A stretch of DNA of 17,132 bases from an uncultured Treponema sp. (GTDB lineage: Bacteria > Spirochaetota > Spirochaetia > Treponematales > Treponemataceae). This document shows positions 1-7,454 of this stretch, one piece after another; the stretch's first letter is position 1, and every line of letters begins with the position of its first letter. The stretch lies in NCBI GenBank assembly GCA_946611835.1, contig CAMOEE010000027.1, positions 1-17,132 on the forward strand, in the 5' to 3' direction. A program made the position numbers and the translations under genes. A model generated the notes under the pieces. It was not told where the DNA came from and did no database searches. It worked only from the letters and a program-made list of their open reading frames with translations.

Positions 1-40
1 CGTTTTCACGACTGGGAGCTATTTTTGGGACAGAACGGTT

Positions 41-46
41 TATAAT
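41..46 (+). promoter_or_regulatory. Alternative -10 box upstream of argD
   Basis: A perfect TATAAT lies at 41-46, upstream of the ARG-box pair. No good -35 is found at 16-18 bp upstream, so this is weaker evidence for a promoter than the TTGCAT/TATTAT pair at 64-93. If used, transcription would begin near 53 and the boxes would act as a downstream roadblock. Confidence 0.25.
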
Positions 47-62
47 GCGTTTGTCCTATCTG

Positions 63-101
63 CTTGCATAATTATACGAAAATTATGTATTATTATGCAA
101 A
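63..101 (+). promoter_or_regulatory. Tandem ARG-box-like operators overlapping the argD promoter
   Basis: Positions 84-101 (TATGTATTATTATGCAAA) match every fixed position of the enterobacterial ARG box consensus TNTGNATWWWWATNCANA. Positions 63-80 (CTTGCATAATTATACGAA) match it with two mismatches, at 63 and 78. The boxes are separated by 3 bp, so their starts lie 21 bp apart, the classical arrangement for a hexameric ArgR. Read together, 64-76 and 88-100 form a 12-of-13 inverted repeat. A promoter with -35 TTGCAT (64-69) and -10 TATTAT (88-93), spacer 18, lies inside the boxes, so bound repressor would block it. Known: ArgR represses arginine genes through such pairs. Inferred: this is an arginine operator here; no argR is in the window. 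Confidence 0.6.
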
Positions 102-124
102 AATAAAGCGGTCAGGAGAAAATT

Positions 125-1294
125 ATGGCTTCTAAAATTGTTGTAAATAATTACGGCTCGTTCGATGTTACTATGGTCAGGGGTAAGGGCTCTACCGTGT
201 GGGATTCAAAGGGCAAAAAATACATTGACTTCCTGGCGGGAATTGCCGTCAACTGCCTTGGTCACAACTTCAAGCCTCTCGTAAAGGCAATCTCCAGGCA
301 GGCAAAAAAACAGATTCATGTCTGCAATTATTTCGTGAGCGATATTGGTGTCGCTTATGCAACAGAACTTCTCGGATACACAGGCTTCGACGCAGTCTAT
401 TTTGGAAATTCAGGTGCGGAAGGAAACGAAGCTGCAATCAAACTTGCACGAAAATACGGCTACCTCAATGGTGGCGAAAAACGCCGGGTGATTTATACCC
501 TGGAGTCAAGCTTCCACGGCAGAACCCTTGCGACTCTTACCGCAACGGGCCAGGAAAAGTTCCATCCGGCCTGCTTTGCTCCTTATGTCGACTGCTTTAA
601 GACAATCAAAGCCAATGACTGGGAAGCGATCAAAACAGCCTTCGACGACACGACTGCAGCCCTTTTGATTGAGTGCGTTCAGGGCGAGGGCGGAGTTAAT
701 ATAGTAGATGCTGACTGGGCAAAAGCTGCAGCAGACGCAGCCCGAAAAGCGGGTGCAATTGTCATGGCAGACGAGGTTCAGACAGGATTCGGCCGCACGG
801 GCACTTTGCTCGCAAGCGAACAGCTTGGTTTTGAGCCTGAGGTCGTGAGTTTTGCTAAGGGGGCTGCGGGCGGAGTTCCTTTCGGAGGAATCCTTATCCG
901 TGGCAAGGCTAGTGATGTCTTTAAGGCCGGCGATCATCAGTCAACATTCGGCGGAAATCCTCTGGCCTGTGCCGCAGGTCTTGTAGTCCTTCACGAAATC
1001 ACTAAGCCTGGTTTCCTCGAAAGCGTAACCGAAAAAGGCGAGTACATGAGAAAAGCCATCGCAAGTTTCGGGGCCAAATGCGTTGGTGAAATCCGTGGAA
1101 AAGGCCTCATGATTGGTGTTGACATGATTGAGCCGGTTAATGCAGTTGAAGTCGAGAAAAAGCTCCTTGCGAAAGGCCTTCTCACATCAACAGCGGGTAA
1201 AAACACTCTCCGAATCGTTCCGCCGCTCAACATTTCTTACAAGGAAATCAATGAAGGCCTTGCGATTCTCAAAGAAGTTCTCCTGAGCGAGTAG
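125..1294 (+). CDS. argD: Acetylornithine aminotransferase-type class III PLP aminotransferase
   Basis: This PLP enzyme of the class III (ornithine) aminotransferase fold most likely converts N-acetylglutamate semialdehyde and glutamate to N-acetylornithine and 2-oxoglutarate in cytoplasmic arginine synthesis. Visible landmarks are the GNSGAEGNEAA phosphate-binding segment (about 94-104), SFHGRT (about 129-134), ADEVQTGFGRTG with the PLP-ring aspartate D216, and the Schiff-base lysine K245 in SFAKGAAGG. The C-terminal HQSTFGGNPLACAA and LRIVPPLNIS segments are also typical. Its 389 residues are a normal ArgD length. The ATG at 125 follows an AGGAGA ribosome site (114-119) at 5 nt spacing. The gene stands alone between an ARG-box promoter and an intrinsic terminator. 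Nothing in the sequence strictly excludes a related ornithine, succinylornithine or GABA aminotransferase, but the operator favours arginine synthesis. Confidence 0.88.
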   Translation: MASKIVVNNYGSFDVTMVRGKGSTVWDSKGKKYIDFLAGIAVNCLGHNFKPLVKAISRQAKKQIHVCNYFVSDIGVAYATELLGYTGFDAVYFGNSGAEGNEAAIKLARKYGYLNGGEKRRVIYTLESSFHGRTLATLTATGQEKFHPACFAPYVDCFKTIKANDWEAIKTAFDDTTAALLIECVQGEGGVNIVDADWAKAAADAARKAGAIVMADEVQTGFGRTGTLLASEQLGFEPEVVSFAKGAAGGVPFGGILIRGKASDVFKAGDHQSTFGGNPLACAAGLVVLHEITKPGFLESVTEKGEYMRKAIASFGAKCVGEIRGKGLMIGVDMIEPVNAVEVEKKLLAKGLLTSTAGKNTLRIVPPLNISYKEINEGLAILKEVLLSE

Positions 1295-1297
1295 TTT

Positions 1298-1460
1298 TGG
1301 GGGCGTTGCGGGGTTGCGGTTCAGGCACAGCCTTCACCGAGACTCGTCTACAAACTCGTCTCACGAGTTTGTTCGCCTGCCGGCGACCGACTCCCTACCC
1401 CGCAGAGAGGGTAGCGACCAACGAAGTGGGCGCGTAGGGGGAGACTTCCCCCTTTTTTTT
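1298..1460 (+). repeat. Structured GC-rich intergenic element after argD
   Basis: This stretch has no gene but is full of local symmetry. There is a GTTGCGG direct repeat (1305-1311 and 1313-1319), an ACTCGTCT direct repeat 12 bp apart (1342-1349 and 1354-1361), and a perfect 10-bp hairpin ACAAACTCGT/ACGAGTTTGT (1350-1359 with 1363-1372, loop 3 nt). A CTACCC/GGGTAG hairpin (1395-1400 with 1409-1414) follows, as does a possible long-range pairing GCGGGG/CCCCGC (1308-1313 with 1398-1403). It ends in the terminator at 1437-1460. Its GC richness contrasts with the flanking AT-rich spacer. It may be one copy of a dispersed repeat or a structured RNA; one copy cannot decide. Confidence 0.45.
1437..1460 (+). 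terminator. Rho-independent terminator of argD
   Basis: The stem GGGGGA (1437-1442) pairs with TCCCCC (1447-1452) around a 4-nt loop, and eight consecutive T follow (1453-1460). This is a textbook intrinsic terminator, though it sits about 140 nt beyond the argD stop codon. It separates argD from the next operon. Confidence 0.85.
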
Positions 1461-1488
1461 ATGTCCTGAAGCTAAGCATAATTTTTTG

Positions 1489-1517
1489 TTGCTTTAATAA
1501 AATTTTAAGAATATAAT
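1489..1517 (+). promoter_or_regulatory. Sigma70-like promoter of the five-gene operon
   Basis: The -35 is TTGCTT (1489-1494), the spacer is 17 bp, and the -10 is a perfect TATAAT (1512-1517). It lies directly after the argD terminator and about 35 bp before the first start codon. The surrounding region 1461-1551 is AT-rich and holds no other feature I can support. Confidence 0.65.
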
Positions 1518-1551
1518 AGAATGACTTAAAGAAAGCAAACAAGGAATTGTA

Positions 1552-2895
1552 ATGGACGAACAGGAAAATCAGGAATACTTCTATCTGAAAAATAAAGATA
1601 TCTATTCAACCCAAAGCCTTCTTGCATCTTTTTCAGCATCTCTTGAAGATTCGATTTATGCTGATTCCTCAAATGATTTCCTCCGCTGGCCTTTTAATGC
1701 GGCAGATTTCTTTGAGCTTCAAAACTCGCAGTCTTCAGGGAATGAAGCAGCCTCTGGATTTTCAGAAGCTGCCCAAAAAGAACTTGAAGAAATCAATCTT
1801 GAGATAAAAAGCTACAAGTTTGCAGGGACAACGATTGAAAATCAGGAGCGGATCAAAAAACTCAGGGCCAAAAAAAAGGTTCTTATGGCAGAATCCGCTT
1901 CTCCAGATTCTCTGCCCAAAAAATCCATCATTTACAAGACTTTCGTCGAAATCAATGACCATAAAATGGTCGAAAAAAAACTCCCTCACTTTAAAAATAC
2001 AAAATGGCCTTTCAGGGAGCAGATGCCTTATTTTGTCTCAGGCCTCGAAGATTTTGCAGCGGCCATTGAGAGGGGAGAGCCCACGGCAATCACAGGCGGT
2101 CCCTGCTTTTTCGGTGAATATGAAGTCGATATGGTTTTCACCATGAAGGACGGAAGCGAAAAGGTCTACGATTTTACTACAAGGCGAAGGTCAGCCAGTG
2201 ACAGAGTTTCCCAGGAAGCCGAATTCACAAAAAAAAACGCCGGTGAAGTGCTTGATGTCTCTTTCCGAAATCACAAAGAGCTTTTGGATACCGAAGAATA
2301 TGACAGCATCCTCTATCTCTTTGAGCTTGCCAAAGCCACGGGCTCGGCCCTCACTATTCCAACTGTTGATTTTGCCTACGAAAAATATCTGGACGCAATG
2401 ATTGATAGCCTGCCAGAGCAAATCAAAAAAAATGCCAAGGCTCGCTTCCGTGAAGTTGCCGATTCAATTATCAGCATGTATGACAGGCTTTTTGAATTTT
2501 TCAAAGCCAGATACCCGGAAGTAAAATGCGCTATGATGTCCAGCAAAAACAAGGACTTATTGGAGCTTTACTACTCAAAAAGACGGCCTTTTGTCGATAA
2601 AACAGCCACAAGGCGTATAATTTCCGGTATTCAGGAGAAAATCGAGTCTGTAAAAGATTACATCACTCTTCCGGCTCTTCCATACTATTTCTGGGGAATA
2701 AAAAATGTCCTTGAGGTGGATTATCTTGGTGAGACCGATTCTTTCTGGAAGTGCCGAAAAATGCACAAGGGAGAAATGAAGCTTTCTGCTCTCCTTTACC
2801 CGATAAAAATCAGTTCTGACGGCTGGAGAACGCTTTTTTCAACCGAAAGACAGTACAAGGAATACATAAAAGAGGAAGATTATGGCAAACGATAA
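1552..2895 (+). CDS. Unrecognised 447-residue cytoplasmic protein, first gene of the operon
   Basis: I do not recognise this protein. It has no signal peptide or membrane segment, so it is probably cytoplasmic. Residues about 72-114 are rich in Glu and Lys and likely form a coiled coil. The middle part has alternating strands and a TTRRR cluster after a KDGSEKVYDF strand. The C-terminal third is rich in aromatic residues, with LPALPYYFWGIKN, a GETDSFWKCRKMH segment and SSDGWRTLF. The ATG at 1552 follows a modest AAGGA site at 6 nt. The stop overlaps the next gene by 14 nt, which implies translational coupling with the MFS fusion. The gene contains three A8-A9 runs. A role as cytoplasmic partner of the transporter or phosphatase is only a guess from position. 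Confidence 0.7.
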   Translation: MDEQENQEYFYLKNKDIYSTQSLLASFSASLEDSIYADSSNDFLRWPFNAADFFELQNSQSSGNEAASGFSEAAQKELEEINLEIKSYKFAGTTIENQERIKKLRAKKKVLMAESASPDSLPKKSIIYKTFVEINDHKMVEKKLPHFKNTKWPFREQMPYFVSGLEDFAAAIERGEPTAITGGPCFFGEYEVDMVFTMKDGSEKVYDFTTRRRSASDRVSQEAEFTKKNAGEVLDVSFRNHKELLDTEEYDSILYLFELAKATGSALTIPTVDFAYEKYLDAMIDSLPEQIKKNAKARFREVADSIISMYDRLFEFFKARYPEVKCAMMSSKNKDLLELYYSKRRPFVDKTATRRIISGIQEKIESVKDYITLPALPYYFWGIKNVLEVDYLGETDSFWKCRKMHKGEMKLSALLYPIKISSDGWRTLFSTERQYKEYIKEEDYGKR

Positions 2896-5779
2896 AAAAA
2901 CAATCCTAAATGTTGTTCTGGCACTTGCAGTTGTCTGTCTCGGAACTTTATGTTTTATCTTCAGGGCTGAATTTGAATTTCCTCTAAAAGATAACGTTGA
3001 AATCGATTCTCCTTATATTCTCCGTGACTCAGGCTCTTCCCGCTACATTCTCGATAAACAGCGCACAAGAATCCTTGTCAGCGATAAAAAATCCAACGAG
3101 ATTAAATACATTCTCCCGCCGTCTGGAAATCAGCCTGACTGTTTCTACTATGCTGATGATTTTCAGGTCGATGAGAAAGGTTTCGTTTATGTAAAAGAAG
3201 GAAGCTGGGACGGAAACCGGATTGCCCGGGAAGCTATTCTTGTTTATGACAACAAGGGAAATTATGTCGCGACTTATTACGACACCAGTTACTCGGAAAT
3301 AGTGAACAAGCATAAGGTCATGCTTCTCTCCATAAAAAACGGAACGATAAAATTCGGCGTAAAAGAAAAAAACTGGGTTAATGTCATTGATCTGGACATG
3401 AAAACCAGAGAGCAGAAAAAATTATCATTTGCTTTTGAGAACGCTTTTGATTTTGTGAACGACATGACCATAACAGAAGACGGAAAAATCTATCTTCTTG
3501 ATAAGTCTGGCCGTTTCTTTGAGCTTGACCCTCAGGGCTTAAAAGTCTCTCTTGTGTACACCGCAAAGGATGACGAATTTCCTAACTGGATTGAGCCTTC
3601 ATTTGAGAAGGTTTTGTTCGCCGACCTCTATTCTGACAGCGTAAAGGAACTGAACCCAAAGACCGGAACGACTTCCACACTCTTTGATCGCTCCGGGGCT
3701 GTGACCGTCACAAGATTCCCCTTCTGGACTCTTAAAGCTCCTGTAAAAAATAATACAATGTTCAGGAATCAGATATTTTATCTGACAGCACTCTTTTTCT
3801 TGATAGTCAGTCTTACTATCCTTTTAATAAACATTGTCATTGCCTTCTTTAAGAACACAAAGCACATGATTCAGCGAATCAGTGTCTACATCGTTATTAT
3901 TGTCATGACCGTCTCTTTAACGATTACATTCAGGCTCACCGGGGAATTCTCGAAGGTCATGCGGGAACAAATCCTGGCCCAAATGGAAAATCTTGCATAT
4001 TCTGTGGCAAATACAATCCGCCCGTCTACCCTGGACTCAATTGACTCTGCCGCTGATTTTGCCTCCCCGGAATACCGCGAGATGATTTCAAGCATGGAGA
4101 GCATAATCGACCCCAGCCTTGATGTAAACCGAAATATCTACTGCGATATTTTCAAATATGACGAAAAGCACGGGGCTTATGCCTGCGCATACCTTGACCA
4201 GGCAATCGGCACTTTCTTCCCTTTGACCGAGGGTGAAACAAAAGAAATAAAGGAGATTTACGAGACTGGCCAAACCGTACATTCCAGCAAAGATGATACT
4301 TCGGCTTCCTACACTTATGTCTCTGTTCCTGTTGTGAGGGATAACGGAAAAGTCTGTGGTGTCGTTTCCGTAATGACCGAAAACTTCATGCTTACCGAAA
4401 AAATCAATTCCATGAAGAAGAGCGTTCTGCTTGGAATCGTCGTAACCCTTATTTTCGTCTGGCTTTTAATCGGCGAGCTTATTTCCTATATCCTTGCAAA
4501 ATCTCAGGCTCAGCTGGAGATGGAAAAAAATGCGGCTGAGGGCGTGGTAAAGGAAAAGGTCTTCCCTCACTACTATATCCGCATTATGGTATTCGTGCTT
4601 TTTGCAGCATACAATATGACTACAACCTTCTTGCCTATGGTAATCACGAAAGGTGCCATTGAGACTCTGGGCCAGGGTGGGGAAGGGCTTGCGGCCGCAC
4701 TTCCGATTTCGGTAAATCTCTTTATCATCGGATTGATGGCTCTTTTCTGTGAAAAACTTATTTCCAGAATCGGCTTTAAAAAAATCATCATAATCGGTGC
4801 TTCTTTGTCAGCAATCAGCAATCTTATTGTATTTGTTTTCCCTCTCTCATATTTCCTGCTCTTTTTTGCCCTTGTCATTGACGGAATCGGTGTCGGCCTT
4901 ACAACGAACTCTATGTACCTTATGGTTTCCCAGATTGAGAATCCCCGAAACAGGACTTCCGGCTATGCGGCCTACAATGCGGCTCAAATTTCGGGAATCA
5001 ACTTCGGAATGTTGTTCGGTGCCGCCCTCGCTTCAAGTATCGGCCGCCGCATGATTTTCCCGCTGGTTACGGCCATGTGGATTCTTTCGGCTGTTATTTT
5101 CGTTTTCCTCTGGAAGAGTCTGGGTTTTGCGAATCCTTCTCAAAACCAGGCTGAGGCAGCAAAAGAAGTCAGAAACACGCCTAAACGGATACTCAAGTTC
5201 CTGAGTCACCGGCGAATCTGGTCTTTCATACTTCTTGTTCAGATTCCTTTCGCCCTTATGGCAAGTTTCGTCTACTATTACCTGCCGATTTATTCAGATG
5301 CAAGCGGTATGAGCGAGATTCTTGTCGCCGTACTGATGATGCTTTACTCTATGTTCGCAATCTATCTTGGTAACGGCCTTACTAAATTCGTCATGGAAAA
5401 GACCGGACCATTAAATCTCTATGTAGCGATTGTTCTCTGTGCGGCGGCAGTTCTGATATATGCCCTCATGGGAAATTTCTCAGGTCTTTTGATTGCGATT
5501 TTCATCCTTGGCCTTGCAAACGGTTTCGGTCGTTCCGTTCAGCAGTCAAACTTCTCAATGCTTGATGAGTGTGAGAGCTTTGGAATTCCTGATGCCATGG
5601 GAATCTTCAATTTTACGGATTTTATCGGTCAGTCATTCGGTCCTGCTGTCATGGCCCTTATTTTCCTGTCAAAAGAGGTTTCTGCATCAGCCCTTGTGTT
5701 TGCAATTATTCTGGGTGCTTTTTGCATAATCCATGTTATAATAAATTCAACATCTAAAAGAACTTTTGGAGGTAACTAA
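2882..5779 (+). CDS. MFS transporter fused to two extracytoplasmic domains
   Basis: This 965-residue protein has about 16 membrane segments, where ordinary MFS carriers have about 12 in 400 residues. Segment 1 (about 9-27) is followed by an outside domain (about 28-296) of repeated strand pairs such as DEKGFVYV and EDGKIYLLD, resembling NHL/SMP-30 propeller blades. Segments 2 and 3 (297-320, 333-352) precede a second outside domain (about 353-513) with Cache-like strands (YVSVPVVRDNGKVCGVVSV), then segment 4 (514-537). A short cytoplasmic linker leads to a full MFS carrier (about 560-960) with an SRIGFKK motif-A-like loop. The topology is self-consistent. The ATG at 2882 follows AGAGGA (2871-2876) at 5 nt. 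Substrate and direction are unknown. The outside domains suggest ligand-gated transport or transporter-based sensing (inference). Confidence 0.82.
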   Translation: MANDKKTILNVVLALAVVCLGTLCFIFRAEFEFPLKDNVEIDSPYILRDSGSSRYILDKQRTRILVSDKKSNEIKYILPPSGNQPDCFYYADDFQVDEKGFVYVKEGSWDGNRIAREAILVYDNKGNYVATYYDTSYSEIVNKHKVMLLSIKNGTIKFGVKEKNWVNVIDLDMKTREQKKLSFAFENAFDFVNDMTITEDGKIYLLDKSGRFFELDPQGLKVSLVYTAKDDEFPNWIEPSFEKVLFADLYSDSVKELNPKTGTTSTLFDRSGAVTVTRFPFWTLKAPVKNNTMFRNQIFYLTALFFLIVSLTILLINIVIAFFKNTKHMIQRISVYIVIIVMTVSLTITFRLTGEFSKVMREQILAQMENLAYSVANTIRPSTLDSIDSAADFASPEYREMISSMESIIDPSLDVNRNIYCDIFKYDEKHGAYACAYLDQAIGTFFPLTEGETKEIKEIYETGQTVHSSKDDTSASYTYVSVPVVRDNGKVCGVVSVMTENFMLTEKINSMKKSVLLGIVVTLIFVWLLIGELISYILAKSQAQLEMEKNAAEGVVKEKVFPHYYIRIMVFVLFAAYNMTTTFLPMVITKGAIETLGQGGEGLAAALPISVNLFIIGLMALFCEKLISRIGFKKIIIIGASLSAISNLIVFVFPLSYFLLFFALVIDGIGVGLTTNSMYLMVSQIENPRNRTSGYAAYNAAQISGINFGMLFGAALASSIGRRMIFPLVTAMWILSAVIFVFLWKSLGFANPSQNQAEAAKEVRNTPKRILKFLSHRRIWSFILLVQIPFALMASFVYYYLPIYSDASGMSEILVAVLMMLYSMFAIYLGNGLTKFVMEKTGPLNLYVAIVLCAAAVLIYALMGNFSGLLIAIFILGLANGFGRSVQQSNFSMLDECESFGIPDAMGIFNFTDFIGQSFGPAVMALIFLSKEVSASALVFAIILGAFCIIHVIINSTSKRTFGGN
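5768..5772 (+). promoter_or_regulatory. Ribosome binding site deciding the phosphatase start
   Basis: GGAGG lies 8 nt before the ATG at 5781. A longer reading would begin with TTG at 5766, but that codon overlaps this site and would leave the gene without one. The ATG at 5781 is therefore preferred. Confidence 0.85.
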
Positions 5780-5780
5780 G

Positions 5781-7442
5781 ATGGGAACAATCAAACGAAC
5801 TTTAAATAAAAGCGTATTGTCTGCCGTCGTTTTTTTCACTTTATTGCTCTCTGTCTGCCTTGGTATCATTGGTTACAGGACATACTATTCTGGAGTTATT
5901 CAGCAATATCAGAAATATGAGCGGGATGTCCTGACTCTTGCCGTAAATGATTTTGACTGGGACTCAATCGATGAGTGCATAAAAAATGGTTCGGAAGATG
6001 CCTCATTCCAAAAGCTCAGGGAGCGTCTTGACTACATAAAGACAAACACAAATATCGACTGGCTTTACATGGTTGAGCCTCTTAATACCGAAGAAAATGA
6101 CAACATGAAATATATCTGCACTGGAAACACCCCGGAAAATTATGCCGGTTACAAGGCCAGCGGAGAAGATTTCGTGCGGCTGGGAAAACTCAGCGGAAAT
6201 GAATACCCGCCGGATGTCGCGGGAAAGTACCTGGATTTTTTCAAGAACTCTAAGCCTGGTGAGTTCTGGTATTACCCCAACAAAACTGAATGGGGCTATG
6301 CCTACACAACCTCTATCGTAGTAAGAAATTCCAGCGGAAAAGCTCTCGGCGTTATGAGCGTTGACATCTACATGCACGAAATTGAGACGACTATGCGTGT
6401 CTATCCTACGACCGTCTTCTTTGCGACCTTAATTCTCGCCGGCCTCTTTGTTCTTCTTCTTACCCGCTGGATGAACCGCAGGGTTATCAACCCTCTCAAA
6501 TCGCTGCAGGTTTCTGCCTCAGATTTCGTTGCCCGGGCCAACGGTGAGGATGTGGACAGCCTTAATTTTGATGCTCCTAAAATCAATACTCAGGATGAAA
6601 TACAGGCCCTTTCTGATTCTCTCATAGAGATGACCATGGATACAAAGAAATACATGACCAAGCTTCTTGTCGAGACGAAAGAGCGTGAGAAAATTTCTGC
6701 TGATTTGAATGCGGCGGCCCAGATTCAGGATGGAATGCTGCCTCATATTTTCCCGGGAATTCCTGATCGAACTGATTTCGAGCTTTTTGCCTCAATGAAT
6801 CCTGCAAAGGATGTTGGTGGTGATTTCTACGACTTCTTCTTTATTGACAAAGACCATCTGGCCCTTGTAATTGCTGATGTCTCTGGTAAAGGAATTCCGG
6901 CTGCCCTCTTCATGGTAATTTCTAAAACCATCATAAAGAACCGTGCATCCATAGGCGACAGCCTTTCTCCGGCTCAGATTTTGCATGATGCCAATAATCA
7001 GCTTTGCGAGGGGAATGCCTCTGGCCTCTTTGTTACCGTATGGCTCGGAATCATAGACTTGAACACAGGTCTTATTAAGGCGGCCAATGCTGGACACGAA
7101 TATCCGGCAATCCGCCAGCCAGGCAAGAAGTTCGAGCTTTTGAAAGATTCTCATGGCTTCGTTCTTGCCGGTCTTGAAGGCTCAAAATACAAGGAATATG
7201 AAATTCAGCTGGAGCCAGGCGCAACGATTTTCGTTTATACGGACGGCGTTCCTGAGGCGACAAATGCCAACAACGAGTTGTTTGAGCTTGACAGACTGGA
7301 AAAGGCCCTCAATATTAATCCAGAAGCCAAGCCAAAAGATTTGCTTCCAATCATCCGCCGCGAAGTTGACCGCTTTGTGGGAGATGCACCTCAATTTGAT
7401 GATTTGACAATGCTTTCTCTGACCTACTACGGAAGAAAATAA
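5781..7442 (+). CDS. Cache-HAMP-SpoIIE (PP2C-type) serine/threonine phosphatase
   Basis: This is a membrane sensor phosphatase of 553 residues. Order: membrane segment (13-33), extracytoplasmic Cache-like sensor (about 35-205), second membrane segment (208-229), HAMP (about 230-290), a helical linker containing AAAQIQDGMLP, and a SpoIIE/PP2C domain (about 320-553). The metal-binding acidic residues are present: D344 and D348 in DVGGDFYD, D366 in DVSGKG, D488 in YTDGVPEA, and D540/D541 in FDDLTML. Activity is therefore expected. Known: such enzymes usually dephosphorylate STAS-domain anti-anti-sigma factors in partner switches. Neither a STAS protein nor an anti-sigma kinase is encoded in this window, so the target is elsewhere or unusual. 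The gene starts 1 nt after the MFS fusion ends. Confidence 0.9.
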   Translation: MGTIKRTLNKSVLSAVVFFTLLLSVCLGIIGYRTYYSGVIQQYQKYERDVLTLAVNDFDWDSIDECIKNGSEDASFQKLRERLDYIKTNTNIDWLYMVEPLNTEENDNMKYICTGNTPENYAGYKASGEDFVRLGKLSGNEYPPDVAGKYLDFFKNSKPGEFWYYPNKTEWGYAYTTSIVVRNSSGKALGVMSVDIYMHEIETTMRVYPTTVFFATLILAGLFVLLLTRWMNRRVINPLKSLQVSASDFVARANGEDVDSLNFDAPKINTQDEIQALSDSLIEMTMDTKKYMTKLLVETKEREKISADLNAAAQIQDGMLPHIFPGIPDRTDFELFASMNPAKDVGGDFYDFFFIDKDHLALVIADVSGKGIPAALFMVISKTIIKNRASIGDSLSPAQILHDANNQLCEGNASGLFVTVWLGIIDLNTGLIKAANAGHEYPAIRQPGKKFELLKDSHGFVLAGLEGSKYKEYEIQLEPGATIFVYTDGVPEATNANNELFELDRLEKALNINPEAKPKDLLPIIRREVDRFVGDAPQFDDLTMLSLTYYGRK

Positions 7443-7444
7443 TC

Positions 7445-7451
7445 GGTGGGG
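7445..7451 (+). promoter_or_regulatory. Ribosome binding site deciding the radical SAM start
   Basis: GGTGGGG (7445-7451) precedes the ATG at 7455. A longer reading would begin with GTG at 7446, inside this purine-rich site, so the ATG is preferred and the protein is 317 residues. Confidence 0.7.
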
Positions 7452-7454
7452 ACT

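Noticed and set aside
1..62. C-terminal end of an upstream gene
   Set aside because: All three plus-strand frames are open for at least 14 codons from the edge, so the short stretch cannot decide between a gene end and non-coding DNA.
506..937. 143-residue open frame antisense to argD
   Set aside because: It lies wholly inside a well-supported aminotransferase gene and its protein is compositionally odd with no recognisable motif.
5766..5780. TTG start for the phosphatase, overlapping the MFS stop
   Set aside because: It would place the start inside the GGAGG ribosome site; the ATG at 5781 has ideal spacing to that site.
7446..7454. GTG start for the radical SAM gene
   Set aside because: The GTG lies in the purine-rich ribosome site used by the ATG at 7455.
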